A stretch of DNA of 64,000 bases, taken from NCBI GenBank assembly GCA_012728835.1, contig JAAYEJ010000012.1, positions 1-64,000 of the forward strand. Direction: 5' to 3'. Source of the stretch: Candidatus Brocadiaceae bacterium (lineage in GTDB: Bacteria > Planctomycetota > Brocadiia > SM23-32). Numbering within the stretch: the first letter of the stretch is position 1; every line of letters begins with the position of its first letter. The notes below the pieces were generated by a model, which did not search any database, had not been told where the DNA came from, and saw only the letters and a program-made list of their open reading frames with translations. A program made the position numbers and the translations under genes. Below, one piece after another: positions 1 through 7,512 of this stretch.

Positions 1-26
1 CAACTGACGGCTCAAGGAGGTCCGAA

Positions 27-245
27 GTGAAGAAGAAGCGGTTGTCGGAGGAGCAGATCGTCGGCATCCTGCAGGAGGCCGACGAGCCGGGCAAGACGAT
101 CGGCGAGGTATGCAGGGCCCACGGCGTCTCGGAGAACACCTTCTACGGTTGGCGCAAGCGCTTCAAGGGGCTCAACGTCCCTGAGGTGCGCACGATGCGC
201 CAGCTCGCCCAGGAGAATGCGCGGCTGAAGAAGCTGCTGGCGTAA
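27..245 (+). pseudogene. IS3-family transposase OrfA, 3' end cut by an IS66 element
   Basis: A 72-residue basic protein with the Transposase_8 helix-turn-helix arrangement (LSEEQIVGILQEA, then TIGEVCRAHGVSENTFYGWR) and a C-terminal leucine-rich helix ending RLKKLLA. This is the DNA-binding OrfA half of an IS3-type transposase. It starts at GTG 27 with AAGGAGG at 14-20. OrfA proteins normally run on past RLKKLLA and shift frame into OrfB. Here the TAA stop (243-245) comes from the GTAA tip of the neighbouring IS66 inverted repeat, so the gene is truncated by insertion. No OrfB catalytic domain is visible on the far side of the IS66 remnant. The family call is confident; the gene is very likely inactive. 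Confidence 0.8.
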
Positions 246-255
246 CCGTTCACGG
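242..255 (+). repeat. left terminal inverted repeat of the IS66 remnant
   Basis: GTAACCGTTCACGG, the perfect inverse of 1080-1093. Its TAA supplies the stop codon of the interrupted IS3 orfA. Confidence 0.85.
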
Positions 256-300
256 ATTTCCTGAGAATCTGCCCTCGGGGTTTGCGTATCCTGCCGGATC

Positions 301-1070
301 ATGGCAGACGCAGCGACATCCGGATGCCCCACCTGCAGGCGGCTCGAAGGCCTTCTGGTCGCTCTGGAAGCACGCGTGACGGAGTTGGAGGCGCACAACG
401 CCTCGCTTGAGTCCGAGATTGCCCGGCTGCGCAAGGACTCCTCCAACTCGCACAAGCCGCCGTCCAGCGATATCGTCAAGCCGCCGGCGCGGCAAGAAGC
501 GGAGGATGGGCGACCAGCCGCGCCATCCGCGACACGAGCGCACGCCCTTTCCGCCCGACCAGATCGACCAGACGCGCGAGTATCGGCTCGAGTGCTGCCC
601 CGACTGCGGAGGGCCGCTCGAAGAGGTACGGCGAGCGGCGCCTGGGTCACCTGCGCGTTCTGTTCGGGATCATCCACCGGCGGGAGAGCATGGCGCCGGA
701 CCGGTTCGCGTGCGCCCTGGAGACCCAACGGAAGCTGATCGTGCATGTGGCCACGCATCCGCCGTGGACGAAGGAGGCGCGCAACATGGCCGAGCGGTTC
801 CGTCGACACGGCGAGGCCCACTTCCGGTTCATCACGACGCCGGGCGTGCAGCCGACCAACAACCTTGCCGAGCAGGCGCTGCGGTTTGTGGTGATCGACC
901 GGCGGATGACGCAGGGCACGCAGGGGGAGGCCGGACGGCAATGGTGCGAGCGGTTCTGGACGGTGCGCGCCACCAGCGCCCAGCAGGGCCGCTCTGTCTT
1001 CCGATTCCTTCACGACGCCCTCACCGCTTCCCTCACGTGCCAGCCCGCGCCGTCGCTTCTGCCGGCTTGA
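301..1070 (+). pseudogene. IS66-family transposase (TnpC) remnant, frameshifted and internally deleted
   Basis: Three IS66 fragments lie in three successive frames. From 301, the N-terminal coiled region runs to SSNSHKPPSSD. From about 485, shifted by one frame, comes the zinc-finger region with RRMGDQPRHPRHER and CCPDCGGPLEEV. From about 633, in the third frame, is the C-terminal catalytic end with TNNLAEQALRFVVIDRRM, containing the DDE glutamate, and the AQQGRSVFRFLHDA tail. The central part of the DDE domain, including both aspartates, is deleted: the join falls near 625-640, where a full gene would carry roughly 250 more residues. It cannot make an active transposase. Confidence 0.85.
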
Positions 1071-1079
1071 CCGGGAGAC

Positions 1080-1093
1080 CCGTGAACGGTTAC
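1080..1093 (-). repeat. right terminal inverted repeat of the IS66 remnant
   Basis: CCGTGAACGGTTAC, the exact reverse complement of 242-255. It marks the right end of the decayed element. Confidence 0.85.
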
Positions 1094-1598
1094 CTCCACG
1101 CCGACCATCGACTTCTTCTTGTCCTCTCCATCCACCTTGACGCGAATGGTAGTGCCGAGGTGTTCCTCGTGCCCGTTGCCCTGTCGTGCCTTGTTGCTGC
1201 CGTTCCTTGGACAGCCTCCAATCATTACCGGGAATCCGGCATGTGTGTATTGTGGCGCTTTCCTTGGAGGGTGTCAAATTATTGCCTGTTCTTTGCCACG
1301 CCTGTGCAGAGCAGTAGACGTCGAACTGTCAACGCCGTTGCTTCTGGATCTCTGACAGTCTGAGCCGTTCTGACTTCCGCGTTGACTGGAGGAGAGCGCC
1401 TGTCCGCTCGACGCCCTGCATGGAGGCGGCGGCCGCGCAGCCGCTCTGCATGGCCCGTGCACAGGCCCTGCACCGGGGCTGTCGGGGGGCACTCAGCCGG
1501 TATAGGCGCGTCCCCGGCCAGACTGCAGTCAGGCGCTTAGCGGGTGTCCGGCGCCCATGCCGGCCGCTGGTCCGCGGGGCGGCCGGCCGATGCAGGGC

Positions 1599-1627
1599 TT
1601 GACGCCGGGTGCGTTGTGAGTTAGCCT
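1599..1627 (+). promoter_or_regulatory. candidate sigma70-type promoter for the metallo-beta-lactamase gene
   Basis: TTGACG (1599-1604), 17-nt spacer, TAGCCT (1622-1627). The -35 is near consensus and the -10 is weak. The expected start, near 1634, falls just before the hairpin at 1636-1659. Confidence 0.4.
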
Positions 1628-1635
1628 GCATCAGG

Positions 1636-1659
1636 CGGGCGGGCGTGGGGGCCCGCCCG
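1636..1659 (+). other. GC-rich hairpin in the leader region
   Basis: CGGGCGGGC (1636-1644) pairs perfectly with GCCCGCCCG (1651-1659) over a 6-nt loop. No T-run follows, so a classical intrinsic terminator is unlikely. It would lie at the 5' end of the transcript from the candidate promoter. Confidence 0.45.
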
Positions 1660-1690
1660 TGAGGCGGCTGGCTCAGGGGGGGACGGCGGA

Positions 1691-2713
1691 ATGGCACGCC
1701 TTCAGATCGACATGCTGCCTGTGGGGGATGCGGATGCGTTCGTGGTCGAAGTCCAGACGGACGGGCCGGCCCAGGTCTGCCTGATCGACGGCGGGAAGGA
1801 CTGGGAAGACGGGGACCGCGTCCTTCGTCAGGTCAACGCCTACTACGGGGGGCGCATCGACCACCTGATTCTGTCCCACCTGGACATCGAGCACGTGGGC
1901 GGGCTTCTGCGCATCGTGGAATCGCTCGGCGCCGATCGGATCGGCCGGGCCTGGGTGCACGACCTTTCGCGACACGGCGTCGATGTCGGCAAGACCGTTC
2001 AACTGGCCCGGGGGCTGGCCGAGCAGGCGCAGTCGACGCCGGTCAAGGCCGTGGCACGGCACGTGGCCGACTCGGTGGACGCCGCCAGGCGATTGACCGA
2101 GATGCTCGGGGAGAAGGGGGTCGCCGTTGCGGAGCCGTTTGCCGACGAGAACTCCCGGATCGGCCCGTTCGAGGTGATCGGACCGACGCGTGCGTTCTTC
2201 GAGGAGTCTGTGCGCACCTACGATGACCGACGGGGGCTGGACCGGATGGTCGAGGCGGGCATATCGATGCGCCGCCGCACCACGGTCGGCGCCGGCCCGG
2301 CCGAGCCCGATGAGGTGCTGGCGCAGGCCGTCGACAGCCCGGAGTCGCACAAGCAGGCCTCGTTGATCCTCCTGCTGGACTACGAGGGCGACAGGTACCT
2401 GTTTGCCGGCGACGCGGGGCGGGAGGCGTTTGCCGCTTGCCCCGACCTGGAGACGGTGCGCGGGCTGCACTGGCTCAAGGTGCCCAACCACGGCAGCAAG
2501 CACAATCTGAGCCCTGACCTGCTGGATCTGATGCGGCCGGCGCTGGCCTACATCTCGAGCGCCGGCACGGGCATCAACCCGCACCCGGCGCTGGTGGCCG
2601 CCCTGCAGAACCGGGGGGCCACCATCTACTCCACGGCGCGGAGCGGCAACATCTGGCACCGGCGCGGCGACGTGCCGGCGCGGGCGGGGTTCGAGACGCG
2701 CCCGCCCATGTGA
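1691..2713 (+). CDS. ComEC-like metallo-beta-lactamase-fold hydrolase
   Basis: A 340-residue soluble protein resembling the C-terminal hydrolase domain of ComEC/Rec2, here stand-alone with no membrane segments. Visible motifs are LSHLDIEHVGGL near residue 60 (the metal-binding HxHxDH block, with the second His replaced), LLLDYEGDRYLFAGDAG near 230, and VPNHGSKHN followed by AYISSAGTGINPHP, the late histidines of the family. ATG 1691 follows a G-rich run. The stop lies 4 nt from the convergent mutarotase gene. ComEC-like stand-alone proteins may be phosphodiesterases or nucleases; the substrate cannot be read here. The altered HxHxDH block leaves the metal site uncertain. Confidence 0.75.
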   Translation: MARLQIDMLPVGDADAFVVEVQTDGPAQVCLIDGGKDWEDGDRVLRQVNAYYGGRIDHLILSHLDIEHVGGLLRIVESLGADRIGRAWVHDLSRHGVDVGKTVQLARGLAEQAQSTPVKAVARHVADSVDAARRLTEMLGEKGVAVAEPFADENSRIGPFEVIGPTRAFFEESVRTYDDRRGLDRMVEAGISMRRRTTVGAGPAEPDEVLAQAVDSPESHKQASLILLLDYEGDRYLFAGDAGREAFAACPDLETVRGLHWLKVPNHGSKHNLSPDLLDLMRPALAYISSAGTGINPHPALVAALQNRGATIYSTARSGNIWHRRGDVPARAGFETRPPM

Positions 2714-2717
2714 CCTG

Positions 2718-3641
2718 TCAGCTTGGGCCGTGCGGCGCGGGCTCGACCGCGATGCGTGCCTCCAGGCAGTGGGCGCCGCCCGGGGGGATGGTCACCGCGT
2801 CCGTTCCGGCGTTCGCCGTCTCGACGCACACCATGCCGGTGTACTCGTCGTCGCCGAAGTCGGGCATGCGGCGGGCCTTGTCGATCCAGGGGTTCCAGAC
2901 GACGGTCGAACGGCTGCCGGCCTTGGCGACGCGGATGCGCCGGGCCAGCACCGGGTCCTCGATGGTGCAGGCGGCGTCGGTGTCCAGGTAGAGCCGGTCG
3001 ACCTCGCGGTCGAAGGTCACGGGGCCCTGCTGGACGCCGCCGTCGGTCCCCGCCTCCCGGTAGCGACAGCCGTTGAGGCCGTGGACGGCGATCCGCGCGA
3101 CCTCGCCCACGCGGAAGTAGGTGTGCAGCGCGCCGGTGCAGGTGAAGGGCTCCGGGCCCGGGTTGCGGGCGGTCAGCGCCACGTGCAGATCCCGGCCGAC
3201 GGTGACGGCCATCTCCAGTTCGAAGGCATGGGGCCACAGACGCCGGGTGGCCTCATCGTCCGTCAGGCCCAGACGAAGGCGCGTGTTGCCGCCGTCCAGC
3301 GCTTCCGTGCCGAGCACGGACCAGTGTGCCAGGCGGGCGAACCCGTGGAACGGCTTCGCGGGATCCTCGGGGTGTGCGGCGAACCAGGGCCAGCACACGG
3401 GGATTCCCCCGCGGATCGGCCGGCCCGATTCGAAGCGGCTGTGCCGGCTCAGCCAGAGGACGGGTTCGGCACCGTGCGGGCGGAAGGACAGCACGTGTCC
3501 GCCGGCCAGGCAGACGGAAGCCGCTGCGTCGGCGTTCTCGATCGTGGCGACGGGCAGCCCCCCGGGGCCGGGCTCAAAGCCGAGATGGCCCGGCAGGCCG
3601 TAACGCTCGTTGAGCCGGTTCGGGTGGACGTCCTGCGTCAC
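2718..3641 (-). CDS. aldose 1-epimerase family protein, D-hexose-6-phosphate mutarotase-like (YeaD type)
   Basis: A 307-residue cytoplasmic protein of the galactose-mutarotase-like beta-sandwich fold. Recognisable stretches are RGGIPVCWPWF near residue 75, HGFARLAHW, ALHTYFRVGEV (with the conserved His) and WNPWIDKARRMPDFGDDEY, all typical of the YeaD branch that interconverts anomers of hexose 6-phosphates. The start is GTG at 3641, overlapping the TGA of the upstream ThuA gene as GTGA, with GGAGG 7 nt before it. It is the last gene of a three-gene operon (M23/PKD protein, ThuA, this gene), so translation is probably coupled. The fold is confident; the exact substrate is not. Confidence 0.85.
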   Translation of the reverse strand: MTQDVHPNRLNERYGLPGHLGFEPGPGGLPVATIENADAAASVCLAGGHVLSFRPHGAEPVLWLSRHSRFESGRPIRGGIPVCWPWFAAHPEDPAKPFHGFARLAHWSVLGTEALDGGNTRLRLGLTDDEATRRLWPHAFELEMAVTVGRDLHVALTARNPGPEPFTCTGALHTYFRVGEVARIAVHGLNGCRYREAGTDGGVQQGPVTFDREVDRLYLDTDAACTIEDPVLARRIRVAKAGSRSTVVWNPWIDKARRMPDFGDDEYTGMVCVETANAGTDAVTIPPGGAHCLEARIAVEPAPHGPS

Positions 3642-4291
3642 GGCTGCGCCTCCGAGGAAGGGCTGCACGCCCGGGCGGCCCAGAGCATGCCGCGCGTCTG
3701 GATGGCGAGCGCCTCCGGCACGTCGAAGTCGGCCGCCACGTGGCCCAGGGAGGAGTAGAAGACGCGTCCCCGGCCCCACATCTTCTTCCATGCGACCGGC
3801 ACCGTGGCGCCGTTGAACTCGAACGTGGTGGTTGCCAGCACGTGATTGGCGGGGTCGACGTGCATGTAGTACTGCTCGCTGTGCATGTCGAAGTGGTGCA
3901 GCCCGGCGGTGATCGGGTCCGCGTGGTCGACGATGTGCACGCGGTAGTCGATGATGCCGTCCGGATGGGCGACCCACTGGCCCCCGACCATGAACTGGTA
4001 GTCCGTGTTCTGGCGGAAGGCGTCGCCCATCCCGCCGTGCTGGCCGGCGATGCCCACGCCGCTACGGACGGCCTCGCTGAGGGCCTTCCACTGCTCGCCG
4101 GAGATCTGGCTCATCGTCCAGTGGGGCACGATCAGGTCCAGGTCCGTCATGACGTCGGCCTCCAGCAGGGCGTCGAGCGTGTCGGTGCGGATGACGTCGA
4201 ATCCGTGGCGTTTCAGTTCGCCTTCGAATATCTCCGAGACGGGTCCGGGTTCATGACCGTTCCATCCGCCGTATGTGATCAGCGCCTTCAC
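3638..4291 (-). CDS. ThuA-like domain protein
   Basis: A 217-residue protein matching the ThuA (trehalose utilisation) fold, a class I glutamine-amidotransferase-like alpha/beta domain that lacks the usual catalytic cysteine. Typical elements are ALITYGGWNGHE at the N-terminus, VPHWTMSQISGEQW, VGIAGQHGGMGDAF, HPITAGLxxFxxxxEQYY-type spacing around residues 125-145 and GRVFYSSLGH near 180. GTG 4291 is preceded by AAGGAGG. There is no signal peptide. ThuA proteins are linked to uptake or oxidation of disaccharides, and the adjacent mutarotase-like gene suggests sugar metabolism. The biochemical role is not established for the family as a whole. Confidence 0.85.
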   Translation of the reverse strand: MKALITYGGWNGHEPGPVSEIFEGELKRHGFDVIRTDTLDALLEADVMTDLDLIVPHWTMSQISGEQWKALSEAVRSGVGIAGQHGGMGDAFRQNTDYQFMVGGQWVAHPDGIIDYRVHIVDHADPITAGLHHFDMHSEQYYMHVDPANHVLATTTFEFNGATVPVAWKKMWGRGRVFYSSLGHVAADFDVPEALAIQTRGMLWAARACSPSSEAQP

Positions 4292-4326
4292 GGATGTGCA
4301 CCTCCTTGGGGTGTGCGGTGTTGGCG

Positions 4327-5751
4327 TCAGTCGGGTTCGATCCGCACGTGCAGGCGGTCGACCGACTCGAAGCCCCGTTCGTTCGTGCGGCGGACGCTCA
4401 CCAGGTAGTCGCCCGGTTCGGCGAAGCTGTGCGCGGTCACGGCGTAGCCGTCGGGGTTGTGGACGTCGGCGTTGCCGTCGGAGCGCACGGCCACCGTGGC
4501 CGAGCCGTCGCCGAAGTCCCAGACCTCCTCACCATGCTGCGTGCGGAAGGACCGGACCTTGAACGTGATCTCCCGACCGGGGTGCAGGGCCAGCGTGGGA
4601 GCGTAGGCGGCGTGGATGCCGCTGGGGCCTTGGGCGGGGTCTTCCCGGTTCGCGACCTGGACGACCGCAAATTCGTATTCGACCCGGCCCACGGCGTCGG
4701 TCACCTTGACGACCTCGGAGTAGACGCCGGGGCGCGGGTAGGTGCGCTTGACCTTCGCCCCCGTCGCCGTGGAGCCGTCGCTGAACGTCCACTCGAAGCG
4801 GAGCGGCAATCCTTCGGCGCTCCACGACATCGAGGCGTCTAGTGTCACGCCGTCGCCGGACCAGATGAAGTGGTGGGGGCGGGCGACGGCGATGAGCTTC
4901 GGGGAATGCTCGGCCCGGTAGGCCTGCCAGATGAACGGATAGCCGTAGGCGGCGCCGTATCGGCCGGACGGCTGCGGGCAGGAGATCCCGTAGTGCAGGT
5001 GCGACCAGCCGCCGCTGTGGCCTTCCTTGCCCAGCAGCCCCACAACCTGGCCCATCGTCACCGTCTCGCCGAGCTTGAGGGCGGGGTCGATGCTTTTCAG
5101 GTGGCTGTGGCGATGGTACCAGCCGCGCCGGTCGAGCAGGTAGACGACGTCGTAGCGGGTCTCTGCGGGCGTGTCCTCATAGCCGGGCAGCATCTGGTCG
5201 CCGCAGGAGACGACCAGGGCATCGCTGGCGGCAACGGACTCGACCAGGCCTTCGGCGCCGCCGAAGTCGAGCCCTTCGTGGTAGTAGATGTCCTTGCGGG
5301 CGGGGTTCTCCGGGCCGTCCACGAACACGGGCTCGTTGCCCATCTGGGTCTGCGAGGCGAACCAGCGCTGGCGGATGGGGTAGACGAACGTGCCCGGCGT
5401 GATCCAGGGCGAGCCGGCCGGCCAGAGGCGCAGCCGCGCGTCGCATTCCATGGCCCAGGCGTTGCGGCGGCTGTTGGGCACGTAGCCGCCCGTGACCGGG
5501 CAGTCGATCTGAATGCCGCCTGCGGTGACGGGCAGCCGGTAGGTGCCCGAGACGAGGTCGACGGGCGTGCCGTTCACCTGGACGGTCACGACGGCGCGCC
5601 GGACGGCATCGTGCAGGTCGTCGCGCGTCTCCACCAGCTTCTGCAGCTTGACGGTGGCCGTGCTGCCGTCGGTCAGCTCGACGGCCTTCTCCTCGCCCAG
5701 CATCAGGTCGACCGCTGCGTGCAGCGCCTTCTCGTCTGTCTGCCAGTCCAT
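4327..5751 (-). CDS. M23-family metallopeptidase with two PKD domains
   Basis: A 474-residue protein. The M23 (LytM-like) zinc site is complete: HEGLDFGG (H158, D162), HRHSHLKS near 205 and GWSHLHYGI near 250, with the HLH pair. Two PKD-type beta-sandwiches follow, one around residues 305-355 (FEWTFSDGSTATG) and one around 405-470 (VWDFGDGSATV, HSFAEPGDYLV). M23 enzymes usually cleave peptidoglycan cross-links and PKD modules bind surface polymers, so an extracytoplasmic role would be expected. No signal peptide is visible from ATG 5751, which has GGAGAG 6 nt upstream. An upstream in-frame ATG at 5796 adds only 15 basic, non-hydrophobic residues and lacks a ribosome site. First gene of the operon with ThuA and mutarotase. 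Confidence 0.8.
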   Translation of the reverse strand: MDWQTDEKALHAAVDLMLGEEKAVELTDGSTATVKLQKLVETRDDLHDAVRRAVVTVQVNGTPVDLVSGTYRLPVTAGGIQIDCPVTGGYVPNSRRNAWAMECDARLRLWPAGSPWITPGTFVYPIRQRWFASQTQMGNEPVFVDGPENPARKDIYYHEGLDFGGAEGLVESVAASDALVVSCGDQMLPGYEDTPAETRYDVVYLLDRRGWYHRHSHLKSIDPALKLGETVTMGQVVGLLGKEGHSGGWSHLHYGISCPQPSGRYGAAYGYPFIWQAYRAEHSPKLIAVARPHHFIWSGDGVTLDASMSWSAEGLPLRFEWTFSDGSTATGAKVKRTYPRPGVYSEVVKVTDAVGRVEYEFAVVQVANREDPAQGPSGIHAAYAPTLALHPGREITFKVRSFRTQHGEEVWDFGDGSATVAVRSDGNADVHNPDGYAVTAHSFAEPGDYLVSVRRTNERGFESVDRLHVRIEPD

Positions 5752-5795
5752 GACGTGCTCTCCGTGCTTCCCGGGGCCCCGGCGCCCGTGCGCCA

Positions 5796-5824
5796 TTGCC
5801 AGGATGATCGTGCCGTCATATCAT
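5796..5824 (+). promoter_or_regulatory. strong sigma70-type promoter for the RidA operon
   Basis: TTGCCA (5796-5801), 17-nt spacer, TATCAT (5819-5824); each hexamer matches five of six consensus positions. The expected start near 5831 gives a short leader of about 26 nt to ATG 5857. Confidence 0.65.
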
Positions 5825-5843
5825 GTCCGGCGCTCACCTGCAA
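5815..5843 (-). promoter_or_regulatory. candidate minus-strand promoter for the M23/ThuA/mutarotase operon
   Basis: Read on the minus strand: TTGCAG (5843-5838), 17-nt spacer, TATGAC (5820-5815). The -10 overlaps the -10 of the divergent RidA promoter by two bases, so polymerase binding to one should exclude the other. Confidence 0.45.
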
Positions 5844-5856
5844 GGGAGACGAACGA

Positions 5857-6327
5857 ATGGGACGGATACGACGCCTGTTTGCCGACGGGCGGCTGATCGG
5901 GGCGGGCCTCTACAGCGACGCGATTGTCGTGGACCTGGGCCCGGTCTACCGCATCACCTTTGCCGGCAAGGCGGCCGACGATCCCGCCAGCGGCGCCGTC
6001 ATCGGTTACGAAGACCACAACGGCCGCTTCGCCCCGGACGCCCTGGAGCGGCAGGTGGCCGATGTGTTCCGCCAGCTCGAGCGCCTGATGGAGGACGTCG
6101 CGCGCGAGATCGGCACGCCGGTGACCGTGGCCGACCTGACGGCGGCGCTGGTGTTCCTCCGGGAGGACTACCCGCGTGCCTTCGCCCGCTTCGACGACGC
6201 CTACGCCGCCGAGTTCGAGAAGCGCGGCGTGGCCGACTACCCGATCCGCACGACGGTCATGCGCACGACGTTGCCGCAGCCGGCGGCCCTGGTCGAGATC
6301 CAGTTCGAAGCCATGGTGGAGAAATGA
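5857..6327 (+). CDS. RidA/YjgF family protein
   Basis: A 156-residue protein whose second half matches the RidA fold: DAYAAEFEKRGVADYPIRTTV and LPQPAALVEIQFEAMVEK. R131 in the YPIRTTV motif corresponds to the catalytic arginine that hydrolyses reactive enamine/imine intermediates such as 2-aminoacrylate. It is about 25 residues longer than classic RidA, mainly in the N-terminal strand region. ATG 5857 has AGGGAG at 5843-5848. The stop overlaps the start of the next gene, a D-serine-dehydratase-like enzyme, as ATGA. A PLP dehydratase that releases 2-aminoacrylate next to RidA makes sense as a detoxification pair. The family is confident; the subfamily is not assigned. Confidence 0.8.
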   Translation: MGRIRRLFADGRLIGAGLYSDAIVVDLGPVYRITFAGKAADDPASGAVIGYEDHNGRFAPDALERQVADVFRQLERLMEDVAREIGTPVTVADLTAALVFLREDYPRAFARFDDAYAAEFEKRGVADYPIRTTVMRTTLPQPAALVEIQFEAMVEK

Positions 6328-7490
6328 ACCGCGAATTCTGCGTTGCCGGGCCCGAACGATACGCCGTGCGCGATCTGGACCAGGTGGAGACCCCGCGCCT
6401 GCTGCTGTTCGACTGGGCGCTCCGGGCCAACCGCGAGCGGCTGAAGGCCGCCTCGGACGGCTTCCGCCGCGTACGCCTGATGGCCAAGACGATCAAGGCC
6501 TCGGCGGTCTTCGAGGAGTACCGACGCGACGGGCTGAGGGCCATGAAGGCCTCGTGCGTCAGCGAGGCGCGCGCCGTGGCCCGGGGCACGGGGATCGCCG
6601 ACATCCTGGTGGCCTTCCCGCTGCACGGGCCGGCCGTGCGCAGCTTCCTGGCCCTGCGCGCCGAACACCCGGACCGGCGCATCGCGGCCATGGTCTCGAA
6701 CCGGATCGGCGCCGAAGAACTCTCGCGCGAGGCTGCCGACGACGTGGACGTGTTCCTGGACGTGGACGCCGGCATGCTGCGCACCGGCGTGGCCATCGGG
6801 GCCGGCCTGCTGGAGCTGGCGGACCTCGTCGGCCGCCTGCCGCGCCTGCGAGCGGTGGGCCTGCACGTCTACGACGGCCAGGTGCACCACCCGAACGCCG
6901 TCGCCGTGCGGCGCTACTCCGAGGCCCTGATGGCGCGCATCGACGAGATGGTCACGGCACTCGGCGGCCCGGACGCCGTCGGCGAGGTCGTCACGTCGTC
7001 GTCGGTGACCGCGTTGTCCAACCTGGGCGCACACGCCGCCGGCGGCTACGCCTGGCACCACACCGTCTCGCCGGGCACGACGGTGCTCTGGGACTCGAAC
7101 TACAACGACCTGATGCCCGGGGAGTTCGACTACGCGGCGGCCGTGGCCGCGCGCGTTGTGGACGCGCGTCCGTATCGGGACGGCTGGATCCTGACCACGG
7201 ACTGCGGCCACAAGATGGGCGCCAGCACCGACAGCGGCCCGGTGCACGTCCTGAACGTGCGCGGATACCGCGTTTTCGGGGTCAACGAACGGTTCGGCCG
7301 CCTGCTCTGGCTCGGGCATGACCGGGCGACCGATGCCGAACTGGACGCCGACCCGAGCGAGCTGCTCGGGCACGTGGTGCTGGTCTTCCCCAATCACGTC
7401 TGTCCGACCGTCAACCAGTATGCGTTTGCCCTGCGCGTGCGGGACGGCGCCATCGTCGAGCGGGTGGACATCGATGCACGGGACGGATAG
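6324..7490 (+). CDS. PLP- and metal-dependent D-amino-acid enzyme, D-serine dehydratase-like (DSD1/D-threonine aldolase family)
   Basis: A 388-residue protein of the fold-type III PLP family (alanine-racemase-like barrel plus C-terminal domain). The PLP lysine is in MAKTIKAS (K55 or K58). The barrel ends with DTPxx-like HTVSPGTTVLWDSNYND, and the metal site near the end is NHVCP with H358 and C360. In characterised relatives His-x-Cys binds zinc in eukaryotic-type D-serine dehydratase, while D-threonine aldolases have His-x-Asp, so I favour dehydratase chemistry (D-serine to pyruvate and ammonia). It is translationally coupled to RidA upstream. The true substrate could be another D-3-hydroxyamino acid. 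Confidence 0.75.
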   Translation: MNREFCVAGPERYAVRDLDQVETPRLLLFDWALRANRERLKAASDGFRRVRLMAKTIKASAVFEEYRRDGLRAMKASCVSEARAVARGTGIADILVAFPLHGPAVRSFLALRAEHPDRRIAAMVSNRIGAEELSREAADDVDVFLDVDAGMLRTGVAIGAGLLELADLVGRLPRLRAVGLHVYDGQVHHPNAVAVRRYSEALMARIDEMVTALGGPDAVGEVVTSSSVTALSNLGAHAAGGYAWHHTVSPGTTVLWDSNYNDLMPGEFDYAAAVAARVVDARPYRDGWILTTDCGHKMGASTDSGPVHVLNVRGYRVFGVNERFGRLLWLGHDRATDAELDADPSELLGHVVLVFPNHVCPTVNQYAFALRVRDGAIVERVDIDARDG

Positions 7491-7512
7491 CCCCGCGCGA
7501 CAGGAGCGAGCT

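Larger units (their letters stand above)
242..1093 (+). mobile_element. decayed IS66-family insertion sequence with intact terminal inverted repeats
   Basis: An 852-bp segment bounded by the perfect 14-bp inverted repeat GTAACCGTTCACGG (242-255) and its reverse complement (1080-1093). The GTAA tip is typical of IS66 ends. Inside is only a broken transposase (301-1070); the accessory IS66 genes tnpA and tnpB are absent. Flanking octamers differ (CTGCTGGC at 234-241, CTCCACGC at 1094-1101; five of eight positions match), so a clean 8-bp target duplication is not preserved. The element sits in the 3' end of an IS3 orfA. It could be moved only in trans. Confidence 0.8.
1094..1690. other. intergenic region without a convincing gene
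   Basis: About 600 nt between the IS66 remnant and the metallo-beta-lactamase gene. Short open frames exist on both strands but none has a family signature, and the one at 1010-1225 on the minus strand reads through the IS66 end. The part around 1200-1290 is less GC-rich than its surroundings. Only a candidate promoter (1599-1627) and a GC-rich hairpin (1636-1659) near the downstream end stand out. Confidence 0.6.

Noticed and set aside
234-1101. An intact 8-bp target-site duplication around the IS66 remnant
   Set aside because: The flanking octamers match at only five of eight positions, so a duplication cannot be claimed.
1010-1225. A short minus-strand frame with a plausible-looking basic/acidic segment
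   Set aside because: It runs through the IS66 terminal repeat and has no recognisable domain, so coding is not supported.
4325-4345. tRNA-like GGGTTCGATCC string
   Set aside because: It is the coding end of the M23/PKD gene and has no matching acceptor or anticodon stems around it.
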